Assembly: GCF_947495665.1 (NCBI RefSeq)
Contig: NZ_CANLZV010000002.1
Span: 248,001 to 312,000 of the forward strand
From: an uncultured Sunxiuqinia sp.
GTDB taxonomy: Bacteria > Bacteroidota > Bacteroidia > Bacteroidales > Prolixibacteraceae
Direction of reading: 5' to 3'
Length of the DNA stretch: 64,000 bases
The notes under the pieces were generated by a model. That model did not search any database and was not told the DNA's origin. It was given only the letters and a program-made list of their open reading frames with translations. Positions 1 to 8,231 of this stretch are shown here, in pieces. The position numbers and the translations under genes were made by a program. Each line of letters opens with the position of its first letter. The stretch's first letter is position 1.

Positions 1-192
1 AGACGAAAAAATCATTATTTTTCAACCCTGTTGCGGGCCGAAGCTCTAAATAATTTGCATGAAGCCCAAATCCAACTGCTCCGCAAGTGGCGGACAAGCA
101 GAAGCAAGCAATTACCAGAGGAAAAAGATCATCTTTTTGCTTTGCTCCAATGTGTGAATGCGATTGCCAACGCACTGGGTTCAACCGGATAA
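1..192 (+). CDS. ppc: Phosphoenolpyruvate carboxylase, C-terminal fragment (truncated by window edge)
   Basis: The window opens inside a reading frame with no start that ends at TAA 190-192. It encodes 63 residues with an RAEALNNLHEAQ segment, an LLRKWR helix and a terminal VNAIANALGSTG. Known of the family: PEP carboxylases end in a helix of the form (L/V)xxTINGIAAGMRNTG whose last residues approach the active site, and this tail has the same pattern, including the final TG. The enzyme makes oxaloacetate from PEP and bicarbonate in the cytosol. The next gene starts 12 bp downstream on the same strand and looks like a carbonic anhydrase, which fits a bicarbonate-consuming partner. The identification rests on a short C-terminus only, so the upstream sequence is needed to confirm it. 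Confidence 0.72.
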   Translation, partial: RRKNHYFSTLLRAEALNNLHEAQIQLLRKWRTSRSKQLPEEKDHLFALLQCVNAIANALGSTG

Positions 193-204
193 AAACGATT
201 GAGA

Positions 205-900
205 ATGAATAGTACGATTGACAAGCGCATCAAAGCGCTTTTCCCGAATGCCTTGCCGCATGAGCAGGTAATTAATGAATATTACTACCGGATGATTACG
301 GAATTTGGCATGGAAATGGATAAAACCATTGCCGCCGTTTCGCTTTGTCCCGACGAGCTGAACAACGTAGTCATTGAAAAAATTCGAAGTTATTTTGGCA
401 ATGTGTTTCACCTGGGAGGCCTGGCCGGCTATCCGTTTTCGGGCGAAACCGGTTTTAACGCTTTCGGCGATCACATTCCCGACAATGGAACTGCCTTTAT
501 CTTTTTCGGACCGCACCTGGCCATCGATGAAAAAAGCCTCGGCTTTGTGCACCGCATCGGGCAGGCGCGTGGCACCCTTTCCTGCGGCGCGGCCTTTGGA
601 GCTTACCGCATGTTGCTGGAGCAACCCGGCGAGCCGGTGGTTTTAAACCCCGACGATTATCAGCAAGGCCGCATCCGGCAAATGCTGGCGCCCAAGCTCG
701 ATCTTATTCCCACGCTGCAGCCCGAACCCAAGGTGATGGATATTCTGTTTGACGAAAGCCATGAGTTTATTGTCCGCCAATCGCAACGCATCAAGGAACG
801 CTTTAAAGCCGAAAAGGTGGTATTGATGGGCGCTTTTGTGGTAAACACCCCCTTGCACATGCCCGACTACCTGCAGGTGAAATACTTCGAACAACTGTAG
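205..900 (+). CDS. LCIB/theta-type carbonic anhydrase-like protein
   Basis: The 231-residue protein starts at ATG 205; a TTG lies two codons upstream but is a weaker choice. Visible motifs are LCPDE (Cys48, Asp50), GGLAGYPFSGETGF (71-84), FGDHIPD (His90), GPHLAID (His104), HRIGQ (Arg117) and SCGAAFGA (Cys127). This order of Cys-x-Asp, a glycine-rich LxGLAGxPF segment, HxPD, R-x-GQ and SCGAA is that of the LCIB/LCIC family, described in algae as beta-CA-related zinc enzymes with Cys-His-Cys ligands and an Asp/Arg dyad. The predicted role is CO2/bicarbonate interconversion in the cytosol. There is no signal peptide. It lies directly behind ppc and is probably cotranscribed with it, suggesting local bicarbonate supply for anaplerosis. 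Activity is inferred, since some LCIB homologues have no measured activity. Confidence 0.72.
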   Translation: MNSTIDKRIKALFPNALPHEQVINEYYYRMITEFGMEMDKTIAAVSLCPDELNNVVIEKIRSYFGNVFHLGGLAGYPFSGETGFNAFGDHIPDNGTAFIFFGPHLAIDEKSLGFVHRIGQARGTLSCGAAFGAYRMLLEQPGEPVVLNPDDYQQGRIRQMLAPKLDLIPTLQPEPKVMDILFDESHEFIVRQSQRIKERFKAEKVVLMGAFVVNTPLHMPDYLQVKYFEQL

Positions 901-918
901 ATTGTTTGTATCATACTG

Positions 919-950
919 CTGATCGGATGACTCGAAGTTCATCCGGTCAG
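919..950. repeat. Dispersed 32-nt palindrome, copy 1
   Basis: CTGATCGGATGA and TCATCCGGTCAG arms of 12 nt (one G-T mismatch) surround an 8-nt loop. The same element recurs at 2237-2268 and 3533-3564, and a wider-looped relative lies at 60871-60924. It sits 18 bp after the carbonic anhydrase stop. A second small hairpin (AACAGCG/CGCTGTT arms, 956-980) follows. Neither has a U-tract, so simple intrinsic termination is not obvious. Confidence 0.7.
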
Positions 951-984
951 TCAATAACAGCGGCAAGAGATGTCGCTGTTCCGT

Positions 985-1191
985 GCGTGTCGGTTTAGTC
1001 ACGGCCTCCCCAATCAAAAAGTGAATGCATGACGATTTAGTCACGGCTTCTCCAACCAAAAAGTGAATGCATGACGATTTAGTCATGGGCTCCCCAGCCG
1101 AAAAGGAATGCGTGACGGTTTAGTCATAGGCTCCCCAGCCGAAAAGGAATGCGTGACGGTTTAGTTACGACCTCCCCAATTAAAAAGTAAG
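985..1191. repeat. Five-copy tandem repeat, 41-42 bp unit
   Basis: Units begin at about 985, 1027, 1069, 1110 and 1151. Each has a core GACGGTTTAGTCA-like segment, then CTCCCCA and an A-rich end AAAAGTGAAT or GAAAAGGAAT. Copies 1-2 are 42 bp and copies 3-4 are 41 bp, so the array does not hold one reading frame. Units abut directly with no unique spacers, which rules out CRISPR. It fills most of the gap between the carbonic anhydrase and the next gene, and its function is unknown. Confidence 0.85.
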
Positions 1192-1435
1192 AGCATGTTG
1201 GTTTTCTTATTTGCTTAGCAAAAATCATTCAGACAGATGTTTAACTCATGCCGTTTCAAAACAAAGCCTGGAGATGAATTCGCCGATTAATATGTTGAAG
1301 AAAACATTTTGGCAGTAAAATAATTAAACTATTTTATTGTAAATGGTTGTACAATTAATTAATCAGTCGCTTTTTTATTTGATTTTTAGCTTGATTAAGA
1401 GACTGATAATCATACATCACTTAAAAGAAACGAAT
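1192..1435. other. AT-rich leader region before the DUF6261-like gene
   Basis: Between the tandem repeat and the next start codon the sequence is AT-rich with runs of T and A. It presumably carries the promoter for the gene at 1436. I find no exact TAnnTTTG box and no convincing open frame, apart from an unlikely in-frame N-terminal extension of that gene from 1343. Confidence 0.4.
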
Positions 1436-2149
1436 ATGATTCCAAAAGTAATTACAGTTAGTCGCGCTACCGAAATTAATGATGTTGGATCACGTATCGT
1501 TGATGCCTATAATAATACCAGCTTAAGCAGCGATGCCTATTTGGCCGGTCTGATGACCGAGCTGGGGAATATGTTGGCTTTATTAATTGCGGCCATCAAG
1601 CGAATTAAAATCGCGTCGGAACTGGAAGAACAAGATGAGTTGAGAGATGATGCCATGCGGGCGCTGTACTACCTGATCCTGGGTTTTTTACACCATCCTG
1701 ACACAGCAGTCAAACAGGCTGCCGAACGCGTGTTTAAAGTTATTGAGCATTATGGTTTATCGATGGTCGATGAAAGCTATAGCTCCGAGTCCTCACTGAT
1801 TGATTCCCTGCTTCTGGATTTGGAAGGACCTAATTTACAGGCTGACATTGCCGCTTTGTCGGGCTGTGCCGAACTGATTGCCGCCCTGAAAACCGCCGAA
1901 GACAATTTTGAAGCCACTCGTTTGGCCTACGAAGAAGGCAAAGCAGCGGAAGCCACCCTGCAAAATGCCACCGCCCTGAAGCGGAAGGTGGCAGGGGTAA
2001 TTAATAAAAAGCTGGTGATTTATTTACGGGCAATGGTGCAAGTGGATACCGAAACCTATGGCTCGTTTGGCGGAACCGTGGCCGAAATTATTGCCAGCAA
2101 CAACGAAAACGTCAAAAGACGGAGCAAAACAGTAAAACTAGTGGAGTAA
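1436..2149 (+). CDS. DUF6261-like protein of unknown function
   Basis: The 237-residue protein starts at ATG 1436 (MIPKVITVSRATEIND). An in-frame extension to 1343 would add a hydrophobic stretch encoded by AT-rich leader and is unlikely. The protein is soluble and almost wholly helical, with two halves of similar character joined near residue 120, several Ala/Leu-rich amphipathic helices and a basic tail (KRRSKTVKLVE). The N-terminal pattern and size resemble DUF6261, a Bacteroidota-restricted family with no known function; I recognise this by feel, not by a diagnostic motif. It stands alone, upstream of an intrinsic terminator and beside intergenic repeats. In other genomes such genes are often multicopy and linked to repeats, so it may belong to a fast-evolving family. 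Confidence 0.55.
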   Translation: MIPKVITVSRATEINDVGSRIVDAYNNTSLSSDAYLAGLMTELGNMLALLIAAIKRIKIASELEEQDELRDDAMRALYYLILGFLHHPDTAVKQAAERVFKVIEHYGLSMVDESYSSESSLIDSLLLDLEGPNLQADIAALSGCAELIAALKTAEDNFEATRLAYEEGKAAEATLQNATALKRKVAGVINKKLVIYLRAMVQVDTETYGSFGGTVAEIIASNNENVKRRSKTVKLVE

Positions 2150-2179
2150 CTGGAATCTGATTTTTAGGTTTATAGGGAT

Positions 2180-2220
2180 AAAAGGGGTAGCGTCAATCCG
2201 TTGGCAATACCCCTTTTTTT
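2180..2220 (+). terminator. Intrinsic terminator after the DUF6261-like gene
   Basis: AAAAGGGGTA (2180-2189) pairs with TACCCCTTTT (2208-2217) around an 18-nt loop and continues into a run of seven or more T residues. Confidence 0.8.
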
Positions 2221-2236
2221 GCTGAAGTTTTGGCTG

Positions 2237-2268
2237 CTGATCGGATGACTTAAAGTTCATCCGATCAG
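2237..2268. repeat. Dispersed 32-nt palindrome, copy 2 (perfect arms)
   Basis: CTGATCGGATGA and TCATCCGATCAG are perfect 12-bp inverted arms with an 8-nt loop. It lies between the terminator at 2180-2220 and the converging lipoprotein gene, so it is separate from the terminator. It matches 919-950 except for a few loop bases. Confidence 0.8.
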
Positions 2269-2290
2269 TACCAGTGAGGATTTGTTTTAC

Positions 2291-2818
2291 TTATATTTCG
2301 TCAGTTAATACTCCTATTTCAAATTGTATATCTACATCAAAATCCATAGGGGCCTTATTTGTCGTTCCGGTTACGGTAATCGTTAATTGCTTTTCAGATA
2401 ATAATACATTGTGAATCACTGCATAACCTATTTCATCATTGGTGCGGCGGGTGCCGTAATCATCTTTGGTTACATTTTCAAAAGCTTCAAACTTGTTCTT
2501 ATCTTCGACTGAAAACACGATATCCTTAATAACCTCGCCATCTTCCAGTCCGGTTATTTCTATTGAATATCCTTTGTGGTCAATATATTTCATATTGTCC
2601 AGATAATCTTTAACATCCTTATTGTCACTCAAATGGTAGCATTGTGAAGCTGTAAATGAATATTCGGTTTGACCTGACTCTTGATCGTTTATAGCAGGTT
2701 CTGGTACCTCGACAGCAATTGTAATTGGAAGACTGGTTCTAACTTCAATGGGATCATCCTCGTTACAGGAAATAAGCAGGACAGCGATAATGGAAAGAAA
2801 AAAAATGATTCGTTTCAT
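2291..2818 (-). CDS. Small lipoprotein of unknown function
   Basis: The 175-residue protein has a lipoprotein signal peptide (MKRIIFFLSIIAVLLISC) with the lipobox Cys at residue 18, followed by NEDD, so it probably reaches the outer membrane. The mature part is beta-rich, acidic and without a recognisable domain. It alternates short hydrophobic strands (YSIEITGL, IVFSVED, KQLTITVTG), which looks like one or two immunoglobulin-like sandwiches of the kind common in Bacteroidota surface lipoproteins. It is transcribed alone on the minus strand and is followed on that strand by a second small exported protein gene upstream at 2982-3398, separated by 163 bp, so the two may be a pair. The function cannot be assigned. 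Confidence 0.7.
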   Translation of the reverse strand: MKRIIFFLSIIAVLLISCNEDDPIEVRTSLPITIAVEVPEPAINDQESGQTEYSFTASQCYHLSDNKDVKDYLDNMKYIDHKGYSIEITGLEDGEVIKDIVFSVEDKNKFEAFENVTKDDYGTRRTNDEIGYAVIHNVLLSEKQLTITVTGTTNKAPMDFDVDIQFEIGVLTDEI

Positions 2819-2981
2819 GTCTAAATTGTTTTAAAGATTTTGATTGCAAAGTAGCCTGCTTGAGGTATTTATACAAGATAATATTTGTTAATTAACTATA
2901 ATCATCCTTAATGTCACAAGGCTAGCATACGTATCTTTATTGCATGGAAACAACCTTCTTAACTTGAAATTACACGCTGCG

Positions 2982-3398
2982 TTAAAAGTTAATGGATAAG
3001 CCGATTAGCGGTTTTAATCTTAGTTCTTCATTCAGATCGCTTGCCAATTCAAGACCGATGGATAGGGAAATATTCTCATTAAAAATATTTGTTTTTTCTA
3101 ACTCCACGGGCAGCACGCAGTAGCTTTCAAAAAGGTCAGAATAACTATAACCAAGTCCCCAGGAAAGAGAGAGTTCTTTAACCGGGATATCGTTGCGCAG
3201 CAGAATGGCATATCGGGCATCCTGAAACTCGAGGTGATTGCTTTCAATCTGAATTTCGGGGTAAAACTTACTGGCAGTAAAGAGGCTTAACGATAAACGA
3301 TCACCGTTATAAAAACTTAGTTGTGTCTGCTTTTCCTGACCAAATACGTTTAGGACTAGTAGGGAAACCAGCATTAGTAAAAAATACTTTTTCTTCAT
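2982..3398 (-). CDS. Small exported protein, possible outer-membrane beta-barrel remnant or mini-barrel
   Basis: The 138-residue protein has a clear Sec signal peptide (MKKKYFLLMLVSLLVLNVFGQ, cleavage after Gly-Gln). The mature part has alternating polar/hydrophobic strands (LSLSLFTA, LSLSWGLGYSYS, ISLSIGLELAS) and ends with GLSINF. A terminal Phe after a strand is the usual mark of outer-membrane barrels folded by BamA. At 117 mature residues it is short for an eight-strand barrel, so it may be a partial barrel. There is no recognisable family. It is upstream of the lipoprotein gene at 2291-2818 on the same strand. Confidence 0.6.
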   Translation of the reverse strand: MKKKYFLLMLVSLLVLNVFGQEKQTQLSFYNGDRLSLSLFTASKFYPEIQIESNHLEFQDARYAILLRNDIPVKELSLSWGLGYSYSDLFESYCVLPVELEKTNIFNENISLSIGLELASDLNEELRLKPLIGLSINF

Positions 3399-3690
3399 GT
3401 TTAAATGTTTAATTGTGATTCTATAATCATACTTATTTATTATGAAAAAATGAAAGTAGTATTTTTATCTTAAATAAACTACAGGTAAATGGGTGAAGAA
3501 AAGCTTCTTATTTTCGACTGAAGTTTTTAGACCTTATCAGATAGGACAAAGTTCATCCGATCAGTAGTTTCCTCCGGTTTCCTTCCTCCATTCTGCGGTT
3601 TTTTCCTCCGACTCCCTACTGCCTTCTGCCTGTCCTGCTTCTAGAATCTAAGGTCTAAAGTCTATTGTCTGTTATCAGTTATCTGACTGC
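3399..3690. other. Low-complexity intergenic region
   Basis: This stretch holds the third palindrome (3533-3564) and pyrimidine-rich near-repeats: CTACTGCCT-type motifs near 3617 and 3690, and CTAAGGTCTAAAGTCTA near 3648. It is the 3' flank of the MscS gene on the minus strand. I see no U-tract terminator and no gene. Confidence 0.5.
3533..3564. repeat. Dispersed 32-nt palindrome, copy 3 (degenerate left arm)
   Basis: The right arm and loop (ACAAAGTTCATCCGATCAG) match copy 2 closely. The left arm (CTTATCAGATAG) differs at several positions and pairs poorly. Its length and intergenic position are the same as the other copies, which suggests decay of a once-mobile or once-functional element. 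Confidence 0.6.
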
Positions 3691-5574
3691 CTACTGCCTG
3701 TCTCCTTTCGCCGGATCAACCTTCACCCGAAAGCTGGGGGTCTGGTAATCTTTGGGCAGGTAATCGGCCGGAATAGTCGATTGGTTGCCGTCGCGTGCAG
3801 CCCGGTAGTGTGGCGACATAATTTCAATTCCTTTTTCATTACACACATCCTGAATGTTTTGGTGCAGGTTGGAATAAATTAGGGCCTGCTTGGTGGGCAC
3901 CTGTGTATAGGCATTGATTTGGTACGACACAAAAAAGTCGTCGAGACTGGTTTGCAGCACAAAGGGGCTGGGCTCGTGCAGCAAGTGCTCGGTACGCAAG
4001 GCCGCATCAATCAAGGCCTGGTGCACTTCCTTCCAGGGCACATCGTAGCCAATGGTAATGGTGGAATGAATAATCAAACCGGTTTCAACGGCTTCGCTGC
4101 TGTAGTTGATGGTATTGCCCGAAAGAATGGTTGAATTGGGAATAGTGATGATTTCATTCTTAATGGTTTTGAGGCGGGTAACCAGCAAGGTCTTTTCGAC
4201 CACATCGCCAAAGATTTCGCCAATTTTAATGCGGTCGCCAATTTTAAACGGACGCATGTAGGTAATCACCAGTCCGGCAATCATGTTGGCAATGGCCGAG
4301 GATGATCCCAGCGAAAACAACACCCCGATAAAGACCGAAACGCCTTTGAAAATGTTGGAGTCGGAACCGGGCAGGTAAGGAAATATCAACACAAACATAA
4401 AGGCATACAGCAAAAAGCGAACGATGCTGTAGGTGGGCATGGCCCAGTCGGCATGAAAGCCGGATATTTTAAGCTTCTCCGATTCAATTTCAGCAAAAAT
4501 GTACCGCACAAACCGGATGAAGTATTTCATGACAAAATAAATGACCAGGATGCTGAATAAGTTGGGCAGATAGTCCCAAACCGCAATGAATATGGCTTTA
4601 AAGGGCGACCAAACCAACTTAAACAGCTGGTCGGCCCAGCCACGGGTGAACGGAAAAATGCTGAACACCAGGGGTAGGGTAATGTACAGCATCAGAACGT
4701 ACAGGAACCAGCGCACAATTTTCAATAAAAAGAGGATGGCCTGCATTTCCTGCTCAATGGACAGGAAGGTGTAATCGCGGTACGACAGGCTTTTTAGCCA
4801 GGTTCCCTTTTTTTGGTGAATGAGTCTCAGGGCGCGTCGGTAGCCCCGGCCAATGAGCCATATAATCAGCCGCGCAATGATAAAAACGAGAATGACCAGC
4901 CCCACCCGGATCAGGATTTTGATCAGGCTGTTTTCCTTTTTGGCATGAGACAAGGCTTGTTTGATGGTGTCGGTGTGACTAAGTGCCAGGTCATGCGTGG
5001 TTTGGTTGGTCCAAAACGCATCGGTTTCGGTGACACTCATAACAATGGTTTCGCCATACACAATTTCGTAGCTGTTTTCGGAAGCCACAACGGAAATTGA
5101 ATCCAGCTTCAGAAAGTCGTCGTTGTACAGTTGCCGGATGCGCTTGCTGATGTTTTCGGCCCGCTCGGCTGGTGTAAAGGCTCCGATTTTGGAGTAGATG
5201 TGAAACAAGGTGTCGTGCAATACGCCTATCACCGGCGCTCCAATGGCTGAATTGCGAAGCGCATCAATCCGGGCTCTCTTGTTGTTGATACGTTGTATTT
5301 CGGCTTCTTCAATTTGCTGAAGTTGCAGCTGCAGTTCTTCTTTCTTGAGATTGTCGGTCGTTTTTAGGGAATTCAGTTCCTTTTCAAGCTCTACTTTCCG
5401 GATGGAGTCGGCCAAACGCAGTTGTTCAATCTCCAAAAGCTTTTGGTTAAAGTCCTGTAATAACACTGAATTAACAGAATCGTTGTGCTGTGTGATACTG
5501 TCTTGTTGGGCATAACTTGAGTTGCCAAGCAGTATGAAAACGAAAACAATCAATAAGCGGTTTAGCCTTTTCAT
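3691..5574 (-). CDS. MscS-family mechanosensitive ion channel with large periplasmic N-terminus
   Basis: The 627-residue protein starts at ATG 5574 (MKRLNRLLIVF); a TTG three codons upstream is less likely. The signal peptide ends near SSYAQ (residue 23), followed by a charged coiled-coil (about 35-105, rich in LEKEL/LQLQQIEE) and a periplasmic segment with about five membrane spans from residue 217. The last span is the pore-like helix (about 408-437, VFIGVLFSLGSSSAIANMIAG), followed by MRPFKIGDRIKIG and the MscS beta-domain motif IPNST (478-482). The family opens under membrane tension and releases solutes during hypo-osmotic shock. The long coiled-coil N-terminus resembles the extended MscK/YnaI-type architecture rather than minimal MscS. 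It is monocistronic. Confidence 0.9.
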   Translation of the reverse strand: MKRLNRLLIVFVFILLGNSSYAQQDSITQHNDSVNSVLLQDFNQKLLEIEQLRLADSIRKVELEKELNSLKTTDNLKKEELQLQLQQIEEAEIQRINNKRARIDALRNSAIGAPVIGVLHDTLFHIYSKIGAFTPAERAENISKRIRQLYNDDFLKLDSISVVASENSYEIVYGETIVMSVTETDAFWTNQTTHDLALSHTDTIKQALSHAKKENSLIKILIRVGLVILVFIIARLIIWLIGRGYRRALRLIHQKKGTWLKSLSYRDYTFLSIEQEMQAILFLLKIVRWFLYVLMLYITLPLVFSIFPFTRGWADQLFKLVWSPFKAIFIAVWDYLPNLFSILVIYFVMKYFIRFVRYIFAEIESEKLKISGFHADWAMPTYSIVRFLLYAFMFVLIFPYLPGSDSNIFKGVSVFIGVLFSLGSSSAIANMIAGLVITYMRPFKIGDRIKIGEIFGDVVEKTLLVTRLKTIKNEIITIPNSTILSGNTINYSSEAVETGLIIHSTITIGYDVPWKEVHQALIDAALRTEHLLHEPSPFVLQTSLDDFFVSYQINAYTQVPTKQALIYSNLHQNIQDVCNEKGIEIMSPHYRAARDGNQSTIPADYLPKDYQTPSFRVKVDPAKGDRQ

Positions 5575-5738
5575 CTTTGTCAATTAAGGAATCAATGAAA
5601 ACGAAATCATCGTAATAGAAACGCTTTGTTTCTCAATATGTTTGCGTTTTCCGATAATTGGGAATAAATAAGGATCGATTATTCCCGGGCTATTTCCGAT
5701 TTGCGGAGGGGAAGTTGGGCGTGGACCAATTCAGGCAT

Positions 5739-5769
5739 AAAAAAATCCGGCACGTCTAGTGCCGGATTT
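5739..5769 (-). terminator. Intrinsic terminator ending the hem operon
   Basis: Read on the minus strand, AAATCCGGCAC and GTGCCGGATTT form a perfect 11-bp stem with a 5-nt loop, followed by TTTT. It lies 32 bp past the hemE stop. Confidence 0.85.
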
Positions 5770-5800
5770 CTCAATGTTGTATTTAATGCGTTTGGCTGGC

Positions 5801-6832
5801 TTATTTGGACCAGTTGGTAGACTTAATCCAGTCGACCACAAACTTGGCATTTTCGTAAGGGATGTCTGGCAAAAAACCATGTCCCAGGTTAAAAATCCAT
5901 TTGTCGTTCTTTTGGAAGAATGGTATGAATTTTTCCAGTTCCCGGGCAATTTCCTCTTGCGGGGCATACAGTTGCCGAGGATCCAGGTTCCCTTGCAAAC
6001 CAACTTCGGGATGAACCATTTCGCGGGCATCCTCAATGGGCATTTGCCAGTCGATACTCACAAAATCGGCAATCTCAGGCGTCACATATTTTAAGCCGGT
6101 GCCAATTCCTTTCGGGAAAAAGATAAACGGTGTACCGGTCTCCCGAACAGCCCGACTGATTTGTTTGACGGCAGGCATAAACAATTCGTTATACAATTCA
6201 ACCGGGATAAGGTTGGCGTGCGTTTCAAACAGTTGGAAGGCATTGATGCCATGCTCAATTTGTTTTTTCGCGTAAATCACCGACAGGTCGGCAATGGCAT
6301 CGATCAGCCGTTTGGCTTCTTTTTTGTGCTGGAACAAGAACTTGATCGCCTCCGGGAAATTCGGGTTCGAGCTGATTCCCTGAATCATGTAGCACAAGGT
6401 GGTTAGCGGCGCTCCGCAAAACCCGATCAAAGGAATGTTGGCCGGACGCTGACGGATGATTTCATCAATGGCACCATAGATGTATTCCAGTTTGGAGGGA
6501 TCCGGATTCAGATGATCGGCCGGGTTGGTAAGGCCTTTCAAAGGCTTGTTAAACACCGGCCCGTGATCGGTAAACTCCAGCTCCATGCCCATGGCGTTGG
6601 GAATAACCAGAATATCGGAGAACAGAATGGCGGCATCCACTCCCAAATCGTAAATAGGCATCAGGGTTACTTCGGCAGTCAGCTTGGCATCGTCCATCAA
6701 CTCGCGGAAGGTGTATTTTTCTTTCAACTGGTTGTAGTTGGGCAACACACGTCCGGCCTGGCGCATAAACCATACCGGAGGCCTTTCGGTCTTCTTTCCC
6801 TGAAGTGTATCTAGAAATAGTGATTGCATCAT
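5801..6832 (-). CDS. hemE: Uroporphyrinogen decarboxylase
   Basis: HemE decarboxylates the four acetate side chains of uroporphyrinogen III to give coproporphyrinogen III. The diagnostic N-terminal motif PxWxMRQAGR is present (PVWFMRQAGRVLPNY, with the substrate-binding Arg pair), as are DAAILFSDIL and GFCGAPLTTLCYM. I place the start at ATG 6832 (MMQSLFLDTLQG, 343 residues). The longer frame beginning with GTG at 6874 adds 14 residues not typical of the family and would nearly touch hemL. It is the last gene of a six-gene haem cluster, 56 bp downstream of hemL, and is followed by a strong terminator. Genes for coproporphyrinogen oxidation and ferrochelatase are not in this window. Confidence 0.95.
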   Translation of the reverse strand: MMQSLFLDTLQGKKTERPPVWFMRQAGRVLPNYNQLKEKYTFRELMDDAKLTAEVTLMPIYDLGVDAAILFSDILVIPNAMGMELEFTDHGPVFNKPLKGLTNPADHLNPDPSKLEYIYGAIDEIIRQRPANIPLIGFCGAPLTTLCYMIQGISSNPNFPEAIKFLFQHKKEAKRLIDAIADLSVIYAKKQIEHGINAFQLFETHANLIPVELYNELFMPAVKQISRAVRETGTPFIFFPKGIGTGLKYVTPEIADFVSIDWQMPIEDAREMVHPEVGLQGNLDPRQLYAPQEEIARELEKFIPFFQKNDKWIFNLGHGFLPDIPYENAKFVVDWIKSTNWSK

Positions 6833-6888
6833 TTGATTGTCATTAGTGATTAATACTTGTTTGTGGCGGAACACAGCCTGGCGGGTAT

Positions 6889-8178
6889 TTACAGGCTTTT
6901 CAGGGCCTGTTCGTTGGCTTCAATTACCCGTGCAATATCCTCATCGGTGTGTGCATCGGTAATGAATAAACACTCAAACTGCGAAGGAGCCAGGTAAATA
7001 CCGCTTTCCAGCGATTTTTTGAAATAGGCCGCATAGCGCGCGGTATCCGATGTCATGGCATCGTCAAAGCTTTTGACGGCTTGGTTTTCAGTGAAAAACA
7101 TCGTCATCATTGCTCCAATCCGGTTGATCACAGCGGGGATGCCTGTTTTCTCCAGGTTGGCTTTCAAACCTGCTTCCAGCAGGGCTGCTTTTCGCTCCAG
7201 TTCATCGTAAATGGAAGGATTGTTTTTCAGGGTGCTGAGCATCACACAACCAGCAGCCATGGCCAACGGATTGCCCGAGAGCGTTCCGGCCTGGTAAACG
7301 GGCCCGTCGGGAGCCAGCTTGTCCATAATTTCCTTGCGGCCACCATAAGCGCCAACAGGAAGTCCGCCACCAATAATTTTCCCCATGGTTGTGAGGTCCG
7401 GCTCAACGCCAAAACGTTGTTGTGCTCCTCCGGCAGCCAGGCGGAAGCCGGTAATCACCTCATCAAAGATGAGCAGTGCGCCATATTCCTGGGTAATTTT
7501 CTTCAAGCCTTTTAAAAAGCCTTCTTCAGGCAACACCACGCCCATGTTTCCGGCCACCGGTTCCAAAATAATGGCTGCAATGTTGTCGCCATGTTGTTTG
7601 AACAGTTCTTCAACCGACTCCAGGTTGTTGTAATCGGCTGTCAGCGTATCTTTGGCTGACGCTTTGGTTACGCCGGGGCTGTCGGGCAAGCTGAGGGTAA
7701 TTGCTCCAGAGCCGGCTTTAATTAAAAAGCTGTCGGCATGACCGTGGTAACAGCCAGCAAATTTGACTACCAAATCGCGGCCGGTAAATCCACGAGCCAG
7801 GCGCAAGGCGCTCATGGTTGCTTCGGTTCCGGAGTTGACCATCCGTACTTTTTCTACGGAAGGCACCATGCTGGTAATTAGCTCAGCCATCTCATTTTCA
7901 ATGAGGGTGGGGGCACCATAGCTGGTTCCCAGCTCCGCGGCTTGCTTAACTGCTTGCACAATTTCTTCGCACGCATGTCCCAAAATCATTGGGCCCCAGG
8001 AAGCCACAAAGTCCAGGTATTCGTTTCCATCGATGTCCCAGATTTTAGCTCCTTTGGCTTTGGCAATAAATACCGGATCGGCATCTACGCTTTTAAAGGC
8101 ACGCACAGGCGAGTTAACCCCACCGGGAATCAGTTGTTTTGCTTTATCAAATGCTTGTATGCTTTTGTGTAGTTCCAT
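6889..8178 (-). CDS. hemL: Glutamate-1-semialdehyde 2,1-aminomutase
   Basis: This PLP enzyme moves the amino group of glutamate-1-semialdehyde to give 5-aminolevulinate, the second step of the C5 pathway. At 429 residues it has the normal family length. Visible features are the N-terminal [12 protein letters not shown], the GT-rich PLP phosphate loop [16 protein letters not shown] (115-130), [11 protein letters not shown] with Asp239 contacting the pyridine nitrogen, and [18 protein letters not shown] with Lys267 as the Schiff-base lysine. It lies between hemB and hemE on the minus strand, with a 53-bp gap from hemB. That gap contains several near-copies of TTTCA/AATTCC and no obvious promoter. 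Confidence 0.96.
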   Translation of the reverse strand: MELHKSIQAFDKAKQLIPGGVNSPVRAFKSVDADPVFIAKAKGAKIWDIDGNEYLDFVASWGPMILGHACEEIVQAVKQAAELGTSYGAPTLIENEMAELITSMVPSVEKVRMVNSGTEATMSALRLARGFTGRDLVVKFAGCYHGHADSFLIKAGSGAITLSLPDSPGVTKASAKDTLTADYNNLESVEELFKQHGDNIAAIILEPVAGNMGVVLPEEGFLKGLKKITQEYGALLIFDEVITGFRLAAGGAQQRFGVEPDLTTMGKIIGGGLPVGAYGGRKEIMDKLAPDGPVYQAGTLSGNPLAMAAGCVMLSTLKNNPSIYDELERKAALLEAGLKANLEKTGIPAVINRIGAMMTMFFTENQAVKSFDDAMTSDTARYAAYFKKSLESGIYLAPSQFECLFITDAHTDEDIARVIEANEQALKSL

Positions 8179-8231
8179 ATTTCAGTTTCAAATTTCAGGT
8201 TCCAAATTCCGTTCTCAGAGGCTTCAATTTT

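Noticed and set aside
643-1086. Minus-strand protein with internal HFLxGEAVTKSSCI repeats
   Set aside because: It is antisense to the carbonic anhydrase gene and then reads through the tandem repeat. The 41-bp units break the frame, so the apparent protein repeat is a by-product of the DNA repeat.
985-1191. CRISPR array
   Set aside because: The 41-42 bp units abut directly with no variable spacers, and no cas gene is nearby.
6833-6874. Fourteen-residue N-terminal extension of HemE from a GTG start
   Set aside because: HemE proteins normally begin close to the SLFLDTL segment, and the MM at 6832-6829 gives a standard start.
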